Origin: Kitasatospora sp. Root107 | Lineage (GTDB): Bacteria > Actinomycetota > Actinomycetes > Streptomycetales > Streptomycetaceae | Assembly: GCF_001424875.1 (NCBI RefSeq) | Contig: NZ_LMCT01000056.1 | Span: 93,822-140,887 of the forward strand | Length of the DNA: 47,066 nucleotides | Direction: 5' to 3' | Shown: positions 39,059-47,056 of the stretch, piece by piece | Position numbering within the stretch: the stretch's first letter is position 1 | Layout of the letters: each line of letters opens with the position of its first letter | Notes under the pieces: model-generated | Database searches by the model: none | What the model saw: only the letters and a program-made list of their open reading frames with translations | Told to the model about the DNA's origin: nothing | Translations under genes and position numbers: made by a program

Positions 39059-39505
39059 TCAGGCGCCGGCCCCGTGCGGGAAGGCCCGGCCGAGCAGCTC
39101 CGACAGGCTGCGGCGCTCGGCGTCGCCGAGCTGCTCCAGGCCAGGCAGGCCGGCGGTGATCTCGGCCCTGATCCGCCGGACGGCAACCTCACCCTCCGGT
39201 GTCAGCAGCACCGTCTTGACCCGGCGGTCGGCCGGATCGGGCTCCCGGCGGAGCAGGCCGCGCGCTTCGAGCCGGTCGACCAGGCCGGTGACGTTGGAGG
39301 CGTCGCAGCCGAGCAGCTCGGCAAGGGCCCGCATCGGCATCGGCCGGCTCAGCAGGCTGAGCAGCTTGCCCTGGATCAGGGTCAGGCCCTGGCCCCCGGC
39401 CACCACGGCGAAACTGCGGTAGTAGCAGGCCGCGGCGTGGGCGAGCTGCTCCATCAGCAGCTCCGGGCCGGGCGCGGGTGCGGTGGTCGGTGCGGTCGAG
39501 TTCAT
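39059..39505 (-). CDS. MarR family transcriptional regulator
   Basis: A 148-residue regulator. ACYYRSFAVVAGGQGLTLIQGK leads into the winged helix with recognition helix LAELLGCDASNVTGLVDRLE, wing REPDPADRRVKTVLLTPEGE and the C-terminal helix ERRSLSELLGRAF. The cysteine in LLGCDASN is a possible redox sensor in some relatives. ATG 39505. It is divergent from the oxidoreductase gene, 118 bases between starts, with a dyad between -35 and -10 boxes of that gene, so it probably represses it. Confidence 0.92.
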   Translation of the reverse strand: MNSTAPTTAPAPGPELLMEQLAHAAACYYRSFAVVAGGQGLTLIQGKLLSLLSRPMPMRALAELLGCDASNVTGLVDRLEARGLLRREPDPADRRVKTVLLTPEGEVAVRRIRAEITAGLPGLEQLGDAERRSLSELLGRAFPHGAGA

Positions 39506-39528
39506 GGCCCCAGTCTAGGCCCGATTAC

Positions 39529-39558
39529 TTGACATCCTCAATCATCGAGGTCTACCTT
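39529..39558 (+). promoter_or_regulatory. Promoter with embedded operator for the oxidoreductase gene
   Basis: A consensus -35 TTGACA (39529-39534) and a fair -10 TACCTT (39553-39558), 18 bases apart. Between them is the imperfect palindrome CCTCAATCATCGAGG (39536-39550). A further inverted pair, TTGATGA (39570-39576) and TCATCAA (39592-39598), lies downstream. A MarR dimer bound here would block the gene at 39624. Confidence 0.65.
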
Positions 39559-39623
39559 CGATTTATTGCTTGATGAGTTCAACCATCTACTTCATCAAAT
39601 CTTTCTGTTTCTGGAGCACCGCC

Positions 39624-40550
39624 ATGAAGGCCATCACGTACCGCACCTACGGCAGCCCCGACGTCCTGGAGTTCGGCGAGGTCCCGCAGCCCAAGCTCGG
39701 CCCGGACTCCGTCCTGGTCAAGGTCAGGGCCGCCTCCGTCAACCCGGTGGACTGGAAGATCCAGGCGGGCTACCTGGACAGCGTGATGGACGTGGTCTTC
39801 CCGGTGATCCCGGGCTGGGACGTCTCCGGCGTGGTCGAGCAGGTCGGCGTCAGCGTCACCGAGTTCGCGCCGGGCGACGAGGTGATGGGGTACGTCCGCG
39901 AGGACCTGGTCGGCCGGGGCACCTTCGCCGAGTACGTCGCCGCGCCCGTCCGCACCCTCGCCCACAAGCCCGCCTCCCTCGGCTTCGAGGCCGCGGCCGG
40001 GCTGCCGCTGGCCGGTCTGACCGCCTACCAGGCGCTCACCCGCGCGCTGGAGATCAAGCCCGGCGAGACGGTGCTGGTGCACGCGGCGGCCGGCGGCGTC
40101 GGCTCGCTCGCGGTCCAGATCGCCACCGCGCTCGGCGCCCGGGTGATCGGCACCGCCAGCGAGCGCAACCACGACTTCCTGCGCGGCCTGGGCGCCGAGC
40201 CGGTCGCCTACGGCGAGGGCCTGGCGGACCGGGTCCGCGCGCTCGCCCCCGACGGCGTGGACGCCGTGCTCGACCTGGTCGGCGGCGACGCCTTGGAGGT
40301 CTCCCCCGAGCTGCTCGCCGCGGGCGGCCGGCTGGCCTCGATCGCCGACGGCGCCGTGCTCGCCCTCGGCGGCAAGTACGTCTTCGTCCGGCCTGACACC
40401 GCCGACCTCACCGCGCTGGCCGAGCTGGCCGACCAAGGCCTGCTGACCGTCGAGGTGGCCGCCACCTTCCCGCTGGAGCGGACCGCCGACGCCCAGCGCC
40501 TGAACGCCGAGGGCCACACCCGAGGCAAGATTGTCGTCACCGTCGCCTGA
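39624..40550 (+). CDS. Zinc-independent quinone oxidoreductase-like (MDR) enzyme
   Basis: A 308-residue NAD(P)H-dependent oxidoreductase of the medium-chain dehydrogenase superfamily. It begins MKAITYRTYGSPDVLEFGEV, continues VRAASVNPVDWKIQAG, VIPGWDVSGVVEQVG and FAEYVAAPVRTLAHKP, and has the cofactor loop VLVHAAAGGVGSLAVQIA near residue 155. There are no zinc-binding cysteines, as in quinone oxidoreductases. I take ATG 39624, with a GGAG ribosome site, over an earlier in-frame ATG at 39570 that lies within the operator region. It is probably derepressed by the substrate of the divergent MarR protein. Confidence 0.92.
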   Translation: MKAITYRTYGSPDVLEFGEVPQPKLGPDSVLVKVRAASVNPVDWKIQAGYLDSVMDVVFPVIPGWDVSGVVEQVGVSVTEFAPGDEVMGYVREDLVGRGTFAEYVAAPVRTLAHKPASLGFEAAAGLPLAGLTAYQALTRALEIKPGETVLVHAAAGGVGSLAVQIATALGARVIGTASERNHDFLRGLGAEPVAYGEGLADRVRALAPDGVDAVLDLVGGDALEVSPELLAAGGRLASIADGAVLALGGKYVFVRPDTADLTALAELADQGLLTVEVAATFPLERTADAQRLNAEGHTRGKIVVTVA

Positions 40551-40588
40551 GACCGACCGTTGACCGAGCGTCAGGGCGGGTTGCCACC

Positions 40589-41875
40589 GTGGTGGCCGGG
40601 CTGCGCGCCACCTTCGCCACCGGCCGTACCAGGTCGGTCGACTGGCGGCTCGGCCGGCTCGCCGCGCTGCGCGCGCTGCTCACCGAGCAGAGCGAGGCGT
40701 TCCAACAGGCCCTGCACGCCGACCTGGGCAAGGGACCGGCCGAGGCGTACCGGACCGAGATCGGCTTCACGCTGCACGAACTCGACCACACGGTACGGAA
40801 TCTGACGCGGTGGCTGGAGCCGAAGGCCGCCGCCGTGCCCGAGGTCTTCCAGCCGGCCGAGGCCCGGGTGGTGCGGGAGCCGCTCGGCGTGGTGCTGGTG
40901 ATCGCACCCTGGAACTACCCGCTGCAACTGGCACTCGCCCCGCTGGTGGGGGCGCTGGCGGCCGGTAACACCGTGCTGGTGAAGCCGAGCGAGCTGGCGC
41001 CCGCCACCTCCGCCGCGCTAGCCCGGCTGCTGCCGCAGTACCTCGGCCCGGACGCCGTCGCGGTGGTCGAGGGCGCGGTGCCGGAGACCACCGCCCTGCT
41101 GGAGCAGCGCTTTGACCACATCTTCTACACCGGCAACGGTGCGGTCGGCCGGATCGTGATGGCCGCCGCCGCCAAGCACCTCACCCCCGTCACCCTGGAG
41201 CTCGGCGGCAAGAGCCCGGTGGTGGTGGACACCGACGCCGATCTCGCTGTCACCGCCCGGCGGCTGGTCCGGGGCAAGTTCCTGAACGCCGGTCAGACCT
41301 GCGTCGCGCCGGACTACGTGCTCGCCGTCGGCGACACCGCCGCCCGGCTGGAGACCGAGCTCGCGGCGGCGGTCCAGGAGGCGTACGGTGACGACCCGTC
41401 GGCCGACCCGGAGTACGGACGGATCGTCAACACCCGGCACTTCGACCGGCTCACCGCCCTGCTCGGCGGCGGCCGCACCGTCACCGGCGGCACCCACGAC
41501 CGGGACGCCCGCTACCTGGCGCCGACCGTGCTGGCCGACGTCTCCCCCGAGGCAGCGGTGATGCGGGCCGAGATCTTCGGCCCGATCCTGCCGGTGCTCC
41601 CGGTGCCCGACCTGGATGCGGCGATCGCCTTCGTCAACGAGCGGGACAAGCCGCTGGCGCTGTACGCCTTCACCGAGTCCGAGCTGACCAAGCAGCGGCT
41701 GACCGAGGAAACCTCCTCCGGCGCGCTGGTGTTCGGCCTGCCGGTCTCCCACCTGGCCGTGCCCGAGCTCCCGTTCGGCGGGGTCGGCGAGAGCGGCATG
41801 GGCCGCTACCACGGCGAGTACTCGATCGACACCTTCAGCCACACCAAGGCGGTGCTGGACAAGCCGCTGCGCTGA
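40589..41875 (+). CDS. Aldehyde dehydrogenase (class 3-like)
   Basis: A 428-residue NAD(P)-dependent aldehyde dehydrogenase. The catalytic cysteine is in NAGQTCVAPDY, the general base glutamate in LELGGKSPVVVD, the cofactor region in VLVIAPWNYPLQLAL and NTVLVKPSELAPATS. Length fits the short class-3/fatty aldehyde type rather than the 490-residue forms. GTG 40589 is taken as start after AGGGCGGG. It lies 38 bases after the quinone oxidoreductase gene and is probably in the same operon, so both may remove reactive aldehydes or quinones. It converges with the histidine kinase gene. Confidence 0.93.
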   Translation: MVAGLRATFATGRTRSVDWRLGRLAALRALLTEQSEAFQQALHADLGKGPAEAYRTEIGFTLHELDHTVRNLTRWLEPKAAAVPEVFQPAEARVVREPLGVVLVIAPWNYPLQLALAPLVGALAAGNTVLVKPSELAPATSAALARLLPQYLGPDAVAVVEGAVPETTALLEQRFDHIFYTGNGAVGRIVMAAAAKHLTPVTLELGGKSPVVVDTDADLAVTARRLVRGKFLNAGQTCVAPDYVLAVGDTAARLETELAAAVQEAYGDDPSADPEYGRIVNTRHFDRLTALLGGGRTVTGGTHDRDARYLAPTVLADVSPEAAVMRAEIFGPILPVLPVPDLDAAIAFVNERDKPLALYAFTESELTKQRLTEETSSGALVFGLPVSHLAVPELPFGGVGESGMGRYHGEYSIDTFSHTKAVLDKPLR

Positions 41876-41880
41876 GTCCC

Positions 41881-42981
41881 TTACCGGGCGGGAAGCCGGA
41901 CCGTGACGAGCAGACCGCCGGCGGGGCGGGGCGTGAGGTCGAGGGTTCCGTCGTGAGCACGGACGATGCTGTGCACGATGGCCAGCCCGAGGCCGACGCC
42001 GGCGTGCTCGTCGGTGCGGACACGTTCCGTTCCACGCTGGAAGGGTTCGATGAGGGTCGGCACCAGTTCCGGCGGGAGCAGTCGGCCCGTGTTCTCGACC
42101 CGCAGCACGCTCGCGTCGCCGTACCCCTCGGTGTGGACCGTCACGGTGCCGCCGGCGGGGAGGTTGTGGACGACGGCGTTCTGGACCAGGTTCGTCACCA
42201 TCCGCAGCAGGAGCTCCGCGGAGCCGCTGGTCCGGGCCGCCCCGCCGGTGACGTCGAGCGTGATCCGGCGCTGTTCGGCGAGCGGAAGCAGCGTTTCGGC
42301 GGCTTCCTCGGCGATGAGGGAGAGGTCGACGCTCTCCCGGGTGAAGGTTCCGCGGTCGCCGCGGCTGAGCAGCAGGAGGGCTTCGGTGAGGTCGATCGCC
42401 CGCGTGTTGACGGCGTGCAGGCGTTCGATGAGTTCGCCCCGGTCCCGGGTGGGGTCCTTGCGGGCGACGTCGAGGAGGGTCCGCGAGATCGCCAGCGGGG
42501 TGCGCAGTTCGTGGGAGGCGTTCGCGGCGAACCTCTGCTGCTCGGCGACGTGGGACTCGAGTTGGTCGAGCATCGAGTCGAAGGCGTCGGAGAGTTCACG
42601 GAATTCGTCCTGACGGCCCTTCATCCGGATCCGGTGGGACAGCGACCCGCTCCCGGCCAGCCGCGCCGCAGCCGTGATCCGGGTGACTGGTGCGAGCATC
42701 CGGCCGGCCAGGATCCACCCTCCCAGCAGGCCGAGCACCAGCAGGAACACCAGCACGGCGGCCGCCCTCGGAGCGAAGACGTGCAGGAGGTTGGACCGGA
42801 CGGGAAAGACCCCATCGGTCGGGGTGTCACCGGAGACGAGGAGCGCACGCTCGGGGACGTACCGCAGGAGGAACACCCACACCGCCGCGAGCAGCAGGAC
42901 GCTGGCCACCATGAGGAATCCGGCATAGCTGAGCGTGAGTCTCAGTCGGGCGCTGAGCCCGGGGCGTCTATCCACCCGCAC
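41881..42981 (-). CDS. Sensor histidine kinase
   Basis: A 366-residue two-component kinase. Two membrane segments (about residues 18-40 and 73-93) flank a short extracytoplasmic loop of about 30 residues. A HAMP domain starts at LAPVTRITAAARLAG, the phospho-accepting histidine is in ANASHELRTPLAI, and the ATP-binding domain has NLVQNAVVHNL (N-box) and EHAGVGLGLAIV (G-box). The small sensor loop suggests detection inside or at the membrane, as in envelope-stress kinases. Its start overlaps the response regulator by 14 bases. Confidence 0.95.
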   Translation of the reverse strand: MRVDRRPGLSARLRLTLSYAGFLMVASVLLLAAVWVFLLRYVPERALLVSGDTPTDGVFPVRSNLLHVFAPRAAAVLVFLLVLGLLGGWILAGRMLAPVTRITAAARLAGSGSLSHRIRMKGRQDEFRELSDAFDSMLDQLESHVAEQQRFAANASHELRTPLAISRTLLDVARKDPTRDRGELIERLHAVNTRAIDLTEALLLLSRGDRGTFTRESVDLSLIAEEAAETLLPLAEQRRITLDVTGGAARTSGSAELLLRMVTNLVQNAVVHNLPAGGTVTVHTEGYGDASVLRVENTGRLLPPELVPTLIEPFQRGTERVRTDEHAGVGLGLAIVHSIVRAHDGTLDLTPRPAGGLLVTVRLPAR

Positions 42982-43651
42982 TCCCCGGGGCGTCGGTGTC
43001 GATCCGGTAGCCGACGCCGGGCACCGTGGCGATGAGCCATGGTTCGCCGAGCCGTTTGCGCAGTGCGGAGACGGTGATGCGTACGGCGTTGGTGAGGGGG
43101 TCGGCGTTCTCGTCCCAGGCCCGTTCCAGCAGCTGTTCGGCGCTGACGACCCCGCCCTCGGCGGCGACCAGGACTTCCAGCACGGCGAACTGCTTGCGGG
43201 TCAGCGCGACGTAGCGTCCGTCGCGGAAGACCTCCCGGCGGAACGGGTCCAGCCGCAGGCCCGCGATCTCGCGGACCGGCGGCCGGGCGTACGCGCGCCT
43301 GCGGTCGAGCGCCCGCAGCCGCAGGACCAACTCCCGCAGCTCGAACGGTTTGGTGAGGTAGTCGTCGGCGCCGAGCCCGAACCCGGAGGCCTTGTCGTCG
43401 ATCCGGTCGGCGGCGGTGAGCATGAGGATCGGGATGCCGCTGCCGGAGGCGACGATCCGCCGGGCGACCTCGTCGCCGGAGGGTCCGGGGATGTCGCGGT
43501 CGAGGACCGCGAGGTCGTAGGAGTTGGTGCGCAGCAGCTCCAGGGCCGAGTCTCCGTCACCGGCGATGTCGGCCGCGATCGCCTCCAGCCGCAGACCGTC
43601 CCGGACCGCTTCGGCCAGGTAGGGCTCGTCCTCCACGATCAGTACGCGCAT
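42968..43651 (-). CDS. OmpR/PhoB-type response regulator
   Basis: A 227-residue regulator. The receiver has the acidic pair in IVEDEPYLAEAV, the phospho-acceptor in LAVLDRDIPGPSG and the conserved lysine in YLTKPFELREL. The C-terminal winged helix, KQFAVLEVLVAAEGGVVSAEQL and AVRITVSALRKRLGEP, matches the OmpR/PhoB group. ATG 43651. It lies 9 bases after the VanZ-like gene, and the kinase gene starts inside its end, so the three are one operon. Confidence 0.96.
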   Translation of the reverse strand: MRVLIVEDEPYLAEAVRDGLRLEAIAADIAGDGDSALELLRTNSYDLAVLDRDIPGPSGDEVARRIVASGSGIPILMLTAADRIDDKASGFGLGADDYLTKPFELRELVLRLRALDRRRAYARPPVREIAGLRLDPFRREVFRDGRYVALTRKQFAVLEVLVAAEGGVVSAEQLLERAWDENADPLTNAVRITVSALRKRLGEPWLIATVPGVGYRIDTDAPGSAGG

Positions 43652-43660
43652 GGCTGCAGC

Positions 43661-44374
43661 CTAGGGCCGCGCCTTGCCGGGCGCGGCCCTAGACCGACCG
43701 GTGGTTGGGGTGCGCCACCAGCTGCGCGACGCCAGCGCGGCCAGCGCGGCGCCGGTCGCGTTGACCAGGACGTCGTCCACGGAGGACACCCGGTCCAGCT
43801 GCAGGACGTACTGCGCGGTCTCGATCAGGACCGAGCAGCCCGCCCCCAGCGCCAGGACCCGCGGCACGGACGCCAGCGCCGCGAACCGCACCGGGGCGAA
43901 GAACCCCAGCGCCGCGAAGACCAGCAGGTTGCCGCCGATCCCGATCGGCCCCATCGTGACCAGGTCCCGCAGCGGTATCAGGCTCACCCGGCCCGGGACG
44001 ATGCCGGCCCCGGGCCCCGGCATCATGGTCATCCATATCCACGGCACCGTCCCGTGGACCATGCCCACCTCGGCCAGCGACATCCGCCACGCCGAGGTGA
44101 CACCGACGCTCTGCCGACGGCGCGCCAGGGCCCACACCACCAGCGCGGCCACCGGCAGCGCGACCAAGGTGACGAGCACCACGCCGTTGAACGTGTCGAG
44201 GCAGCCGTGCCACCGCCCGGCCATGCACCTCGGAGCGGACATCATGAGCGGCCCCCGCACGACGAACAGGGCGCTCGCCGTACCGAGGATGGCCAGGCCG
44301 AGAAGTACGGTCCTGCGCGTGCGGCGGGGTGGTGCCGACAGGGCTGCGTTCTGGTTCACGCCCCTATTGGACAC
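43661..44374 (-). CDS. VanZ-like membrane protein
   Basis: A 237-residue membrane protein with about five hydrophobic segments. The second half carries VanZ-like features: PLRDLVTMGPIGIGGNLLVFAALGFFAPV and the conserved ETAQYVLQLDRVSSVDDVLVNATGAALA, typical of the family's E-x-x-Q-x-x-x-x-x-R-x-x-D-x-x-D-x-x-x-N-x-x-G pattern. VanZ in enterococci gives low teicoplanin resistance. The start is GTG 44374, or GTG 44359 with AGGGGC just ahead. It is the first gene of the VanZ-response regulator-kinase operon. Confidence 0.85.
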   Translation of the reverse strand: MSNRGVNQNAALSAPPRRTRRTVLLGLAILGTASALFVVRGPLMMSAPRCMAGRWHGCLDTFNGVVLVTLVALPVAALVVWALARRRQSVGVTSAWRMSLAEVGMVHGTVPWIWMTMMPGPGAGIVPGRVSLIPLRDLVTMGPIGIGGNLLVFAALGFFAPVRFAALASVPRVLALGAGCSVLIETAQYVLQLDRVSSVDDVLVNATGAALAALASRSWWRTPTTGRSRAAPGKARP

Positions 44375-44391
44375 GGAAGACCGTTGCGGTG

Positions 44392-44413
44392 GCGTATACG
44401 ATTTTCGATACGC
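44392..44413. promoter_or_regulatory. Inverted repeat ahead of the VanZ operon
   Basis: GCGTAT (44392-44397) and ATACGC (44408-44413), with a further CGA/TCG pair inside, in an AT-richer patch 18-40 bases ahead of the VanZ start. Possible operator for the response regulator. Confidence 0.45.
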
Positions 44414-44414
44414 C

Positions 44415-44688
44415 CGCGATACCCGGATTTCGTCAGCGCCTGGCTGGCGCGGTCGGCAGCCTGGTCGACCGCGCCGGTGCGCAGCAGGGCCTCGGTCTCG
44501 TGGGCCGGTTGGTGAAGCCCCAGCCGCTCCGCGCGGGTGAACCTCGAGCTCGCCTGCCCCTCCGTCAGGCGTACTTGCTCAGGTCCACGGACGGGAGGCT
44601 CGTCCCCGATCACCGGTCGCTCCCGGGGCAACCAACTCCGGGCCTCGCTCGTCCTTCCCGGTGAAGGGACAAGCCGAGGAGGCAGGTC
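44415..44688. other. Stretch with no clear gene
   Basis: Between the VanZ operon's upstream side and the AMIN-like gene. A plus-strand frame (44329-44664) reads through it but has no family similarity and no ribosome site. The final part carries AAGGGACAAGCCGAGGAGG-like purine-rich sequence, the ribosome site of the AMIN-like gene. No other signal seen. Confidence 0.5.
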
Positions 44689-45258
44689 ATGAGACGCCTG
44701 ATCGCACTTCCCATGGTGGCCGTACTGCTGGTCGGCGGGGTGGCCGCGGCCGCACCCGCCACCGGAGCCACCACCACCGTCACGTGTCCGACCGGTTGGG
44801 GCAGTCTGCCCGAGGACCGGGCGGCGCCCGACTCCCGCTCGCTGGTGAACGTCCGGACGGGCGCCCACCCCTGCTTCGACCGGATCGTCCTGGACGTTCC
44901 GGGCAGCTCGGCCGCCCACCCGGTCAGTTACCACGTCCGCTACGTCGACACGCTGTACCAGGACGGTTCCGGGCAGCCGATACCGATGCGTGGTGGGGCG
45001 CTGATCGAGATCGTCGCCGAGGCGCCGTCCTATGACGTCAACACCGGTGCCGCGACCTACCCGGGCCGAGCAGGTCAGCCGCTGCCCGGGGTGGACCTGA
45101 CGGGCTACCGCACCTTCGTGGAGGCGAAGTTCGCCTCCAGCTTCGAGGGGGACACCCAACTCGGGCTGGGTGTCCGGGCCAGGCTCCCGTTCCAGGTGTT
45201 CCAGCTCGACAACCGGCTGGTCATCGACGTGGCGCACAGCTGGACCGCCACCGCGTGA
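44689..45258 (+). CDS. Secreted AMIN-like domain protein
   Basis: A 189-residue exported protein. It has a Sec signal peptide, RRLIALPMVAVLLVGGVAAA, with cleavage near ATGA at residue 25. The mature part matches actinobacterial AMIN-like domains: SLVNVRTGAHPCFDRIVLDVPG, VRYVDTLYQDGSGQPIP, and the C-terminal VFQLDNRLVIDVAHSW. AMIN domains in other proteins bind peptidoglycan or pili; here the domain stands alone with two cysteines that could form a disulfide. ATG 44689 follows GAGGAGG. It ends in a hairpin shared with the SDR gene. Confidence 0.85.
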   Translation: MRRLIALPMVAVLLVGGVAAAAPATGATTTVTCPTGWGSLPEDRAAPDSRSLVNVRTGAHPCFDRIVLDVPGSSAAHPVSYHVRYVDTLYQDGSGQPIPMRGGALIEIVAEAPSYDVNTGAATYPGRAGQPLPGVDLTGYRTFVEAKFASSFEGDTQLGLGVRARLPFQVFQLDNRLVIDVAHSWTATA

Positions 45259-45266
45259 TCGAGCAG

Positions 45267-45295
45267 GTGACCGGCCGTCAGGCCCGGCCGGTCAC
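45267..45295. terminator. Bidirectional hairpin between AMIN-like and SDR genes
   Basis: GTGACCGGCC (45267-45276) and GGCCGGTCAC (45286-45295) with a 9-base loop that holds the stop codon of the SDR gene. Perfect 10-base arms, 9 bases after the AMIN-like stop. Confidence 0.8.
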
Positions 45296-46030
45296 ATAGC
45301 CGCCGTCCACCCGGAGCACGTGCCCCGTGACGAAGCCCGCCGACGCGAGGTACCGCACCGCCTCGGCGATCTCCGAGACCTCGCCGACCCGGTTCAGCAG
45401 CGCCAGACCGGCGTAGGCGTCCACCTCACTGCCCTCGTGCAGCGGCGTCCGGACGATGCCCGGCGCCACCAGGTTGACCCGGATGCCGTCGGCGGCCAGC
45501 TCGGCGGCCAGGCTGACGGTGAGGGCGTGCACCCCGGCCTTGCTGACGATCGGGGCCGAGCACGGGAAGCCGGCGATCGCGTGCTCCACCAGCACGGTGC
45601 CGATGTTGACGATGCTGCCGCCGCCGCCCTGCCTGCGCAACTGCCTGACCACCGCCTGGGTGGTCAGATAGGTGCCCTTGAGGTTGCCGGCCAGGAAGCC
45701 GTCCAACTCATCCTCGGTGACCTCGGTGAACGGCTTCGCGGCGAACGTGCCGGCATTGTTGACCAGGACGTCCACCCGGCCGAACCGCTCGACCGCCGTA
45801 CGCACCAGGGCCTCGCCGGTCGCCGCGTCGCCGATGCCGCCGCTGACGGTGGCCACCCGCTCCCCCGCGCCGAGCAGCGCGGCCGCCTTGGCCAGCCGGT
45901 CCGGGTCGCGGCCGTTGAGGACCACGTTGGCCCCCTGATCCAGGAAGGCGCGGGCGATGTCGAGGCCGATGCCGCTGGACGAGCCGGTGACGACGACTGT
46001 GGTGGTGTCGACCGTGGTGGTGTCAGACAT
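45278..46030 (-). CDS. SDR-family protein with altered active site
   Basis: A 250-residue Rossmann-fold protein of the short-chain dehydrogenase/reductase family. The cofactor loop VVVTGSSSGIGLDIA and the NNAG motif VDVLVNNAGTF are intact, as is the late VNLVAPGIVRTPL. The catalytic Ser-Tyr-Lys is not: the serine strand reads SIVNIGTVL, and the Y-x-x-x-K motif reads APIVSKAG, with proline where tyrosine is expected; only the lysine remains. It could be a reductase with a different mechanism, or a regulatory or binding protein. ATG 46030 is preceded by AGGA. It is divergent from the LysR gene. Confidence 0.87.
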   Translation of the reverse strand: MSDTTTVDTTTVVVTGSSSGIGLDIARAFLDQGANVVLNGRDPDRLAKAAALLGAGERVATVSGGIGDAATGEALVRTAVERFGRVDVLVNNAGTFAAKPFTEVTEDELDGFLAGNLKGTYLTTQAVVRQLRRQGGGGSIVNIGTVLVEHAIAGFPCSAPIVSKAGVHALTVSLAAELAADGIRVNLVAPGIVRTPLHEGSEVDAYAGLALLNRVGEVSEIAEAVRYLASAGFVTGHVLRVDGGYVTGRA

Positions 46031-46117
46031 GGTTGATCCTCCGTCAGGTTCTGCTGGGGTGATACGAGAACCGTACGAAGACCCACGCCATAACTCCACG
46101 ACCGATTCTGAAGTAAG

Positions 46118-46136
46118 CCATAATCCCTTGTTATGG
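46118..46136. promoter_or_regulatory. LysR-box over the LysR start codon
   Basis: CCATAA (46118-46123) and TTATGG (46131-46136) form a dyad that fits the LysR T-N11-A rule (T at 46121, A at 46133). It overlaps the ATG of the LysR gene (46133). A third CCATAA half-site is at 46088-46093, 30 bases away. Likely site for control of both divergent genes. Confidence 0.7.
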
Positions 46137-47056
46137 ACGTCGATCTGCGGGACCTCGAGCTCCTCAACACCGTGGCCGCCACCGGCACCCTGACCGCCGC
46201 CGCCGAACTGCTCTACGTCAGTCAGCCCGCGCTCAGCCAGCGGCTGACCCGGCTGGAGGGCCGGCTCGGCTCCCAGCTGTTCGACCGTCAGGGGCGTGGG
46301 CTGGTGCCGAACGCGGCCGGCCAGCGGATGCTGCTGGCAGCACGTCAGGTGCTGGCCGAACTCGACTCCGCCACCCGGGACGTGCGGGAGATGCGGGACG
46401 GCCGGGATCGCCGGGTCCGCCTGGCGGTCCAGTGCAGCACCACCTTCCAGTGGCTGCCGCCGGTCATCCAGGGCTTCCGCGCGCGGTGCCCCGGTGCCGA
46501 GGTCCGGATCGAGTCGCTGCCCGCCGACACCCTGATCACCGCACTGCTGGAGGATCGCCTCGACATCGCGCTGATCACCAAGCCCGACCCGCAGATGGAC
46601 CGGCTCCGGCTGACCGCGCTGTTCGACGACGAGATGGTCGCGGTCGTCCCGGCGGACCACCCCTGGGCCGGGCTCCCGCATCTGACGGCCCGGGACTTCG
46701 ACGACGCGCACCTGGTGCTCTACGACCTCTACGACCCGAGCCGGGTCCCCAGCACGCCGCTCCCCGTGCCGCACGGCGCCCGGCCCGCCCGGATCACCAC
46801 CATGCCGGTCATCACCGATCTCCTGATCGAGATGGTCGCCAGTGGCCAGGGCGTCACCGTCCTGCCGCAGTGGGTGGCCTCCCCGTACGTCGGCTCGCAC
46901 GGTCTGGCGCTGGTCCGGATCGGCGTCGACCCCACCATCCGCACCTGGTACTGCGCCACCCGCCCGGGCACCCGCCCCGCCCTGGTCGAGACCCTGGCCG
47001 CCGAGCTGACCCGGCAGTTGTCCGGGACTGCGGGCCTGCACCGGCCTGCGGGCTGA
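46133..47056 (+). CDS. LysR family transcriptional regulator
   Basis: A 307-residue regulator. DLRDLELLNTVAATGTLTAAAEL and YVSQPALSQRLTRLEGRLGSQLF form the LysR helix-turn-helix; the ligand-binding domain starts at RVRLAVQCSTTFQWLPPVI and includes LEDRLDIALITKPDP and VAVVPADHPWAGL. ATG 46133 has no Shine-Dalgarno; a CATAAT -10-like box ends 8 bases ahead of it, so the mRNA may be leaderless. It is divergent from the SDR gene and shares the dyad. The gene is complete and ends 10 bases from the window's right edge. Confidence 0.94.
   Translation: MDVDLRDLELLNTVAATGTLTAAAELLYVSQPALSQRLTRLEGRLGSQLFDRQGRGLVPNAAGQRMLLAARQVLAELDSATRDVREMRDGRDRRVRLAVQCSTTFQWLPPVIQGFRARCPGAEVRIESLPADTLITALLEDRLDIALITKPDPQMDRLRLTALFDDEMVAVVPADHPWAGLPHLTARDFDDAHLVLYDLYDPSRVPSTPLPVPHGARPARITTMPVITDLLIEMVASGQGVTVLPQWVASPYVGSHGLALVRIGVDPTIRTWYCATRPGTRPALVETLAAELTRQLSGTAGLHRPAG

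Noticed and set aside
44329..44664. A 111-codon plus-strand frame in the gap before the AMIN-like gene
   Set aside because: No ribosome site, overlaps the start of the VanZ gene, and has no recognisable pattern.
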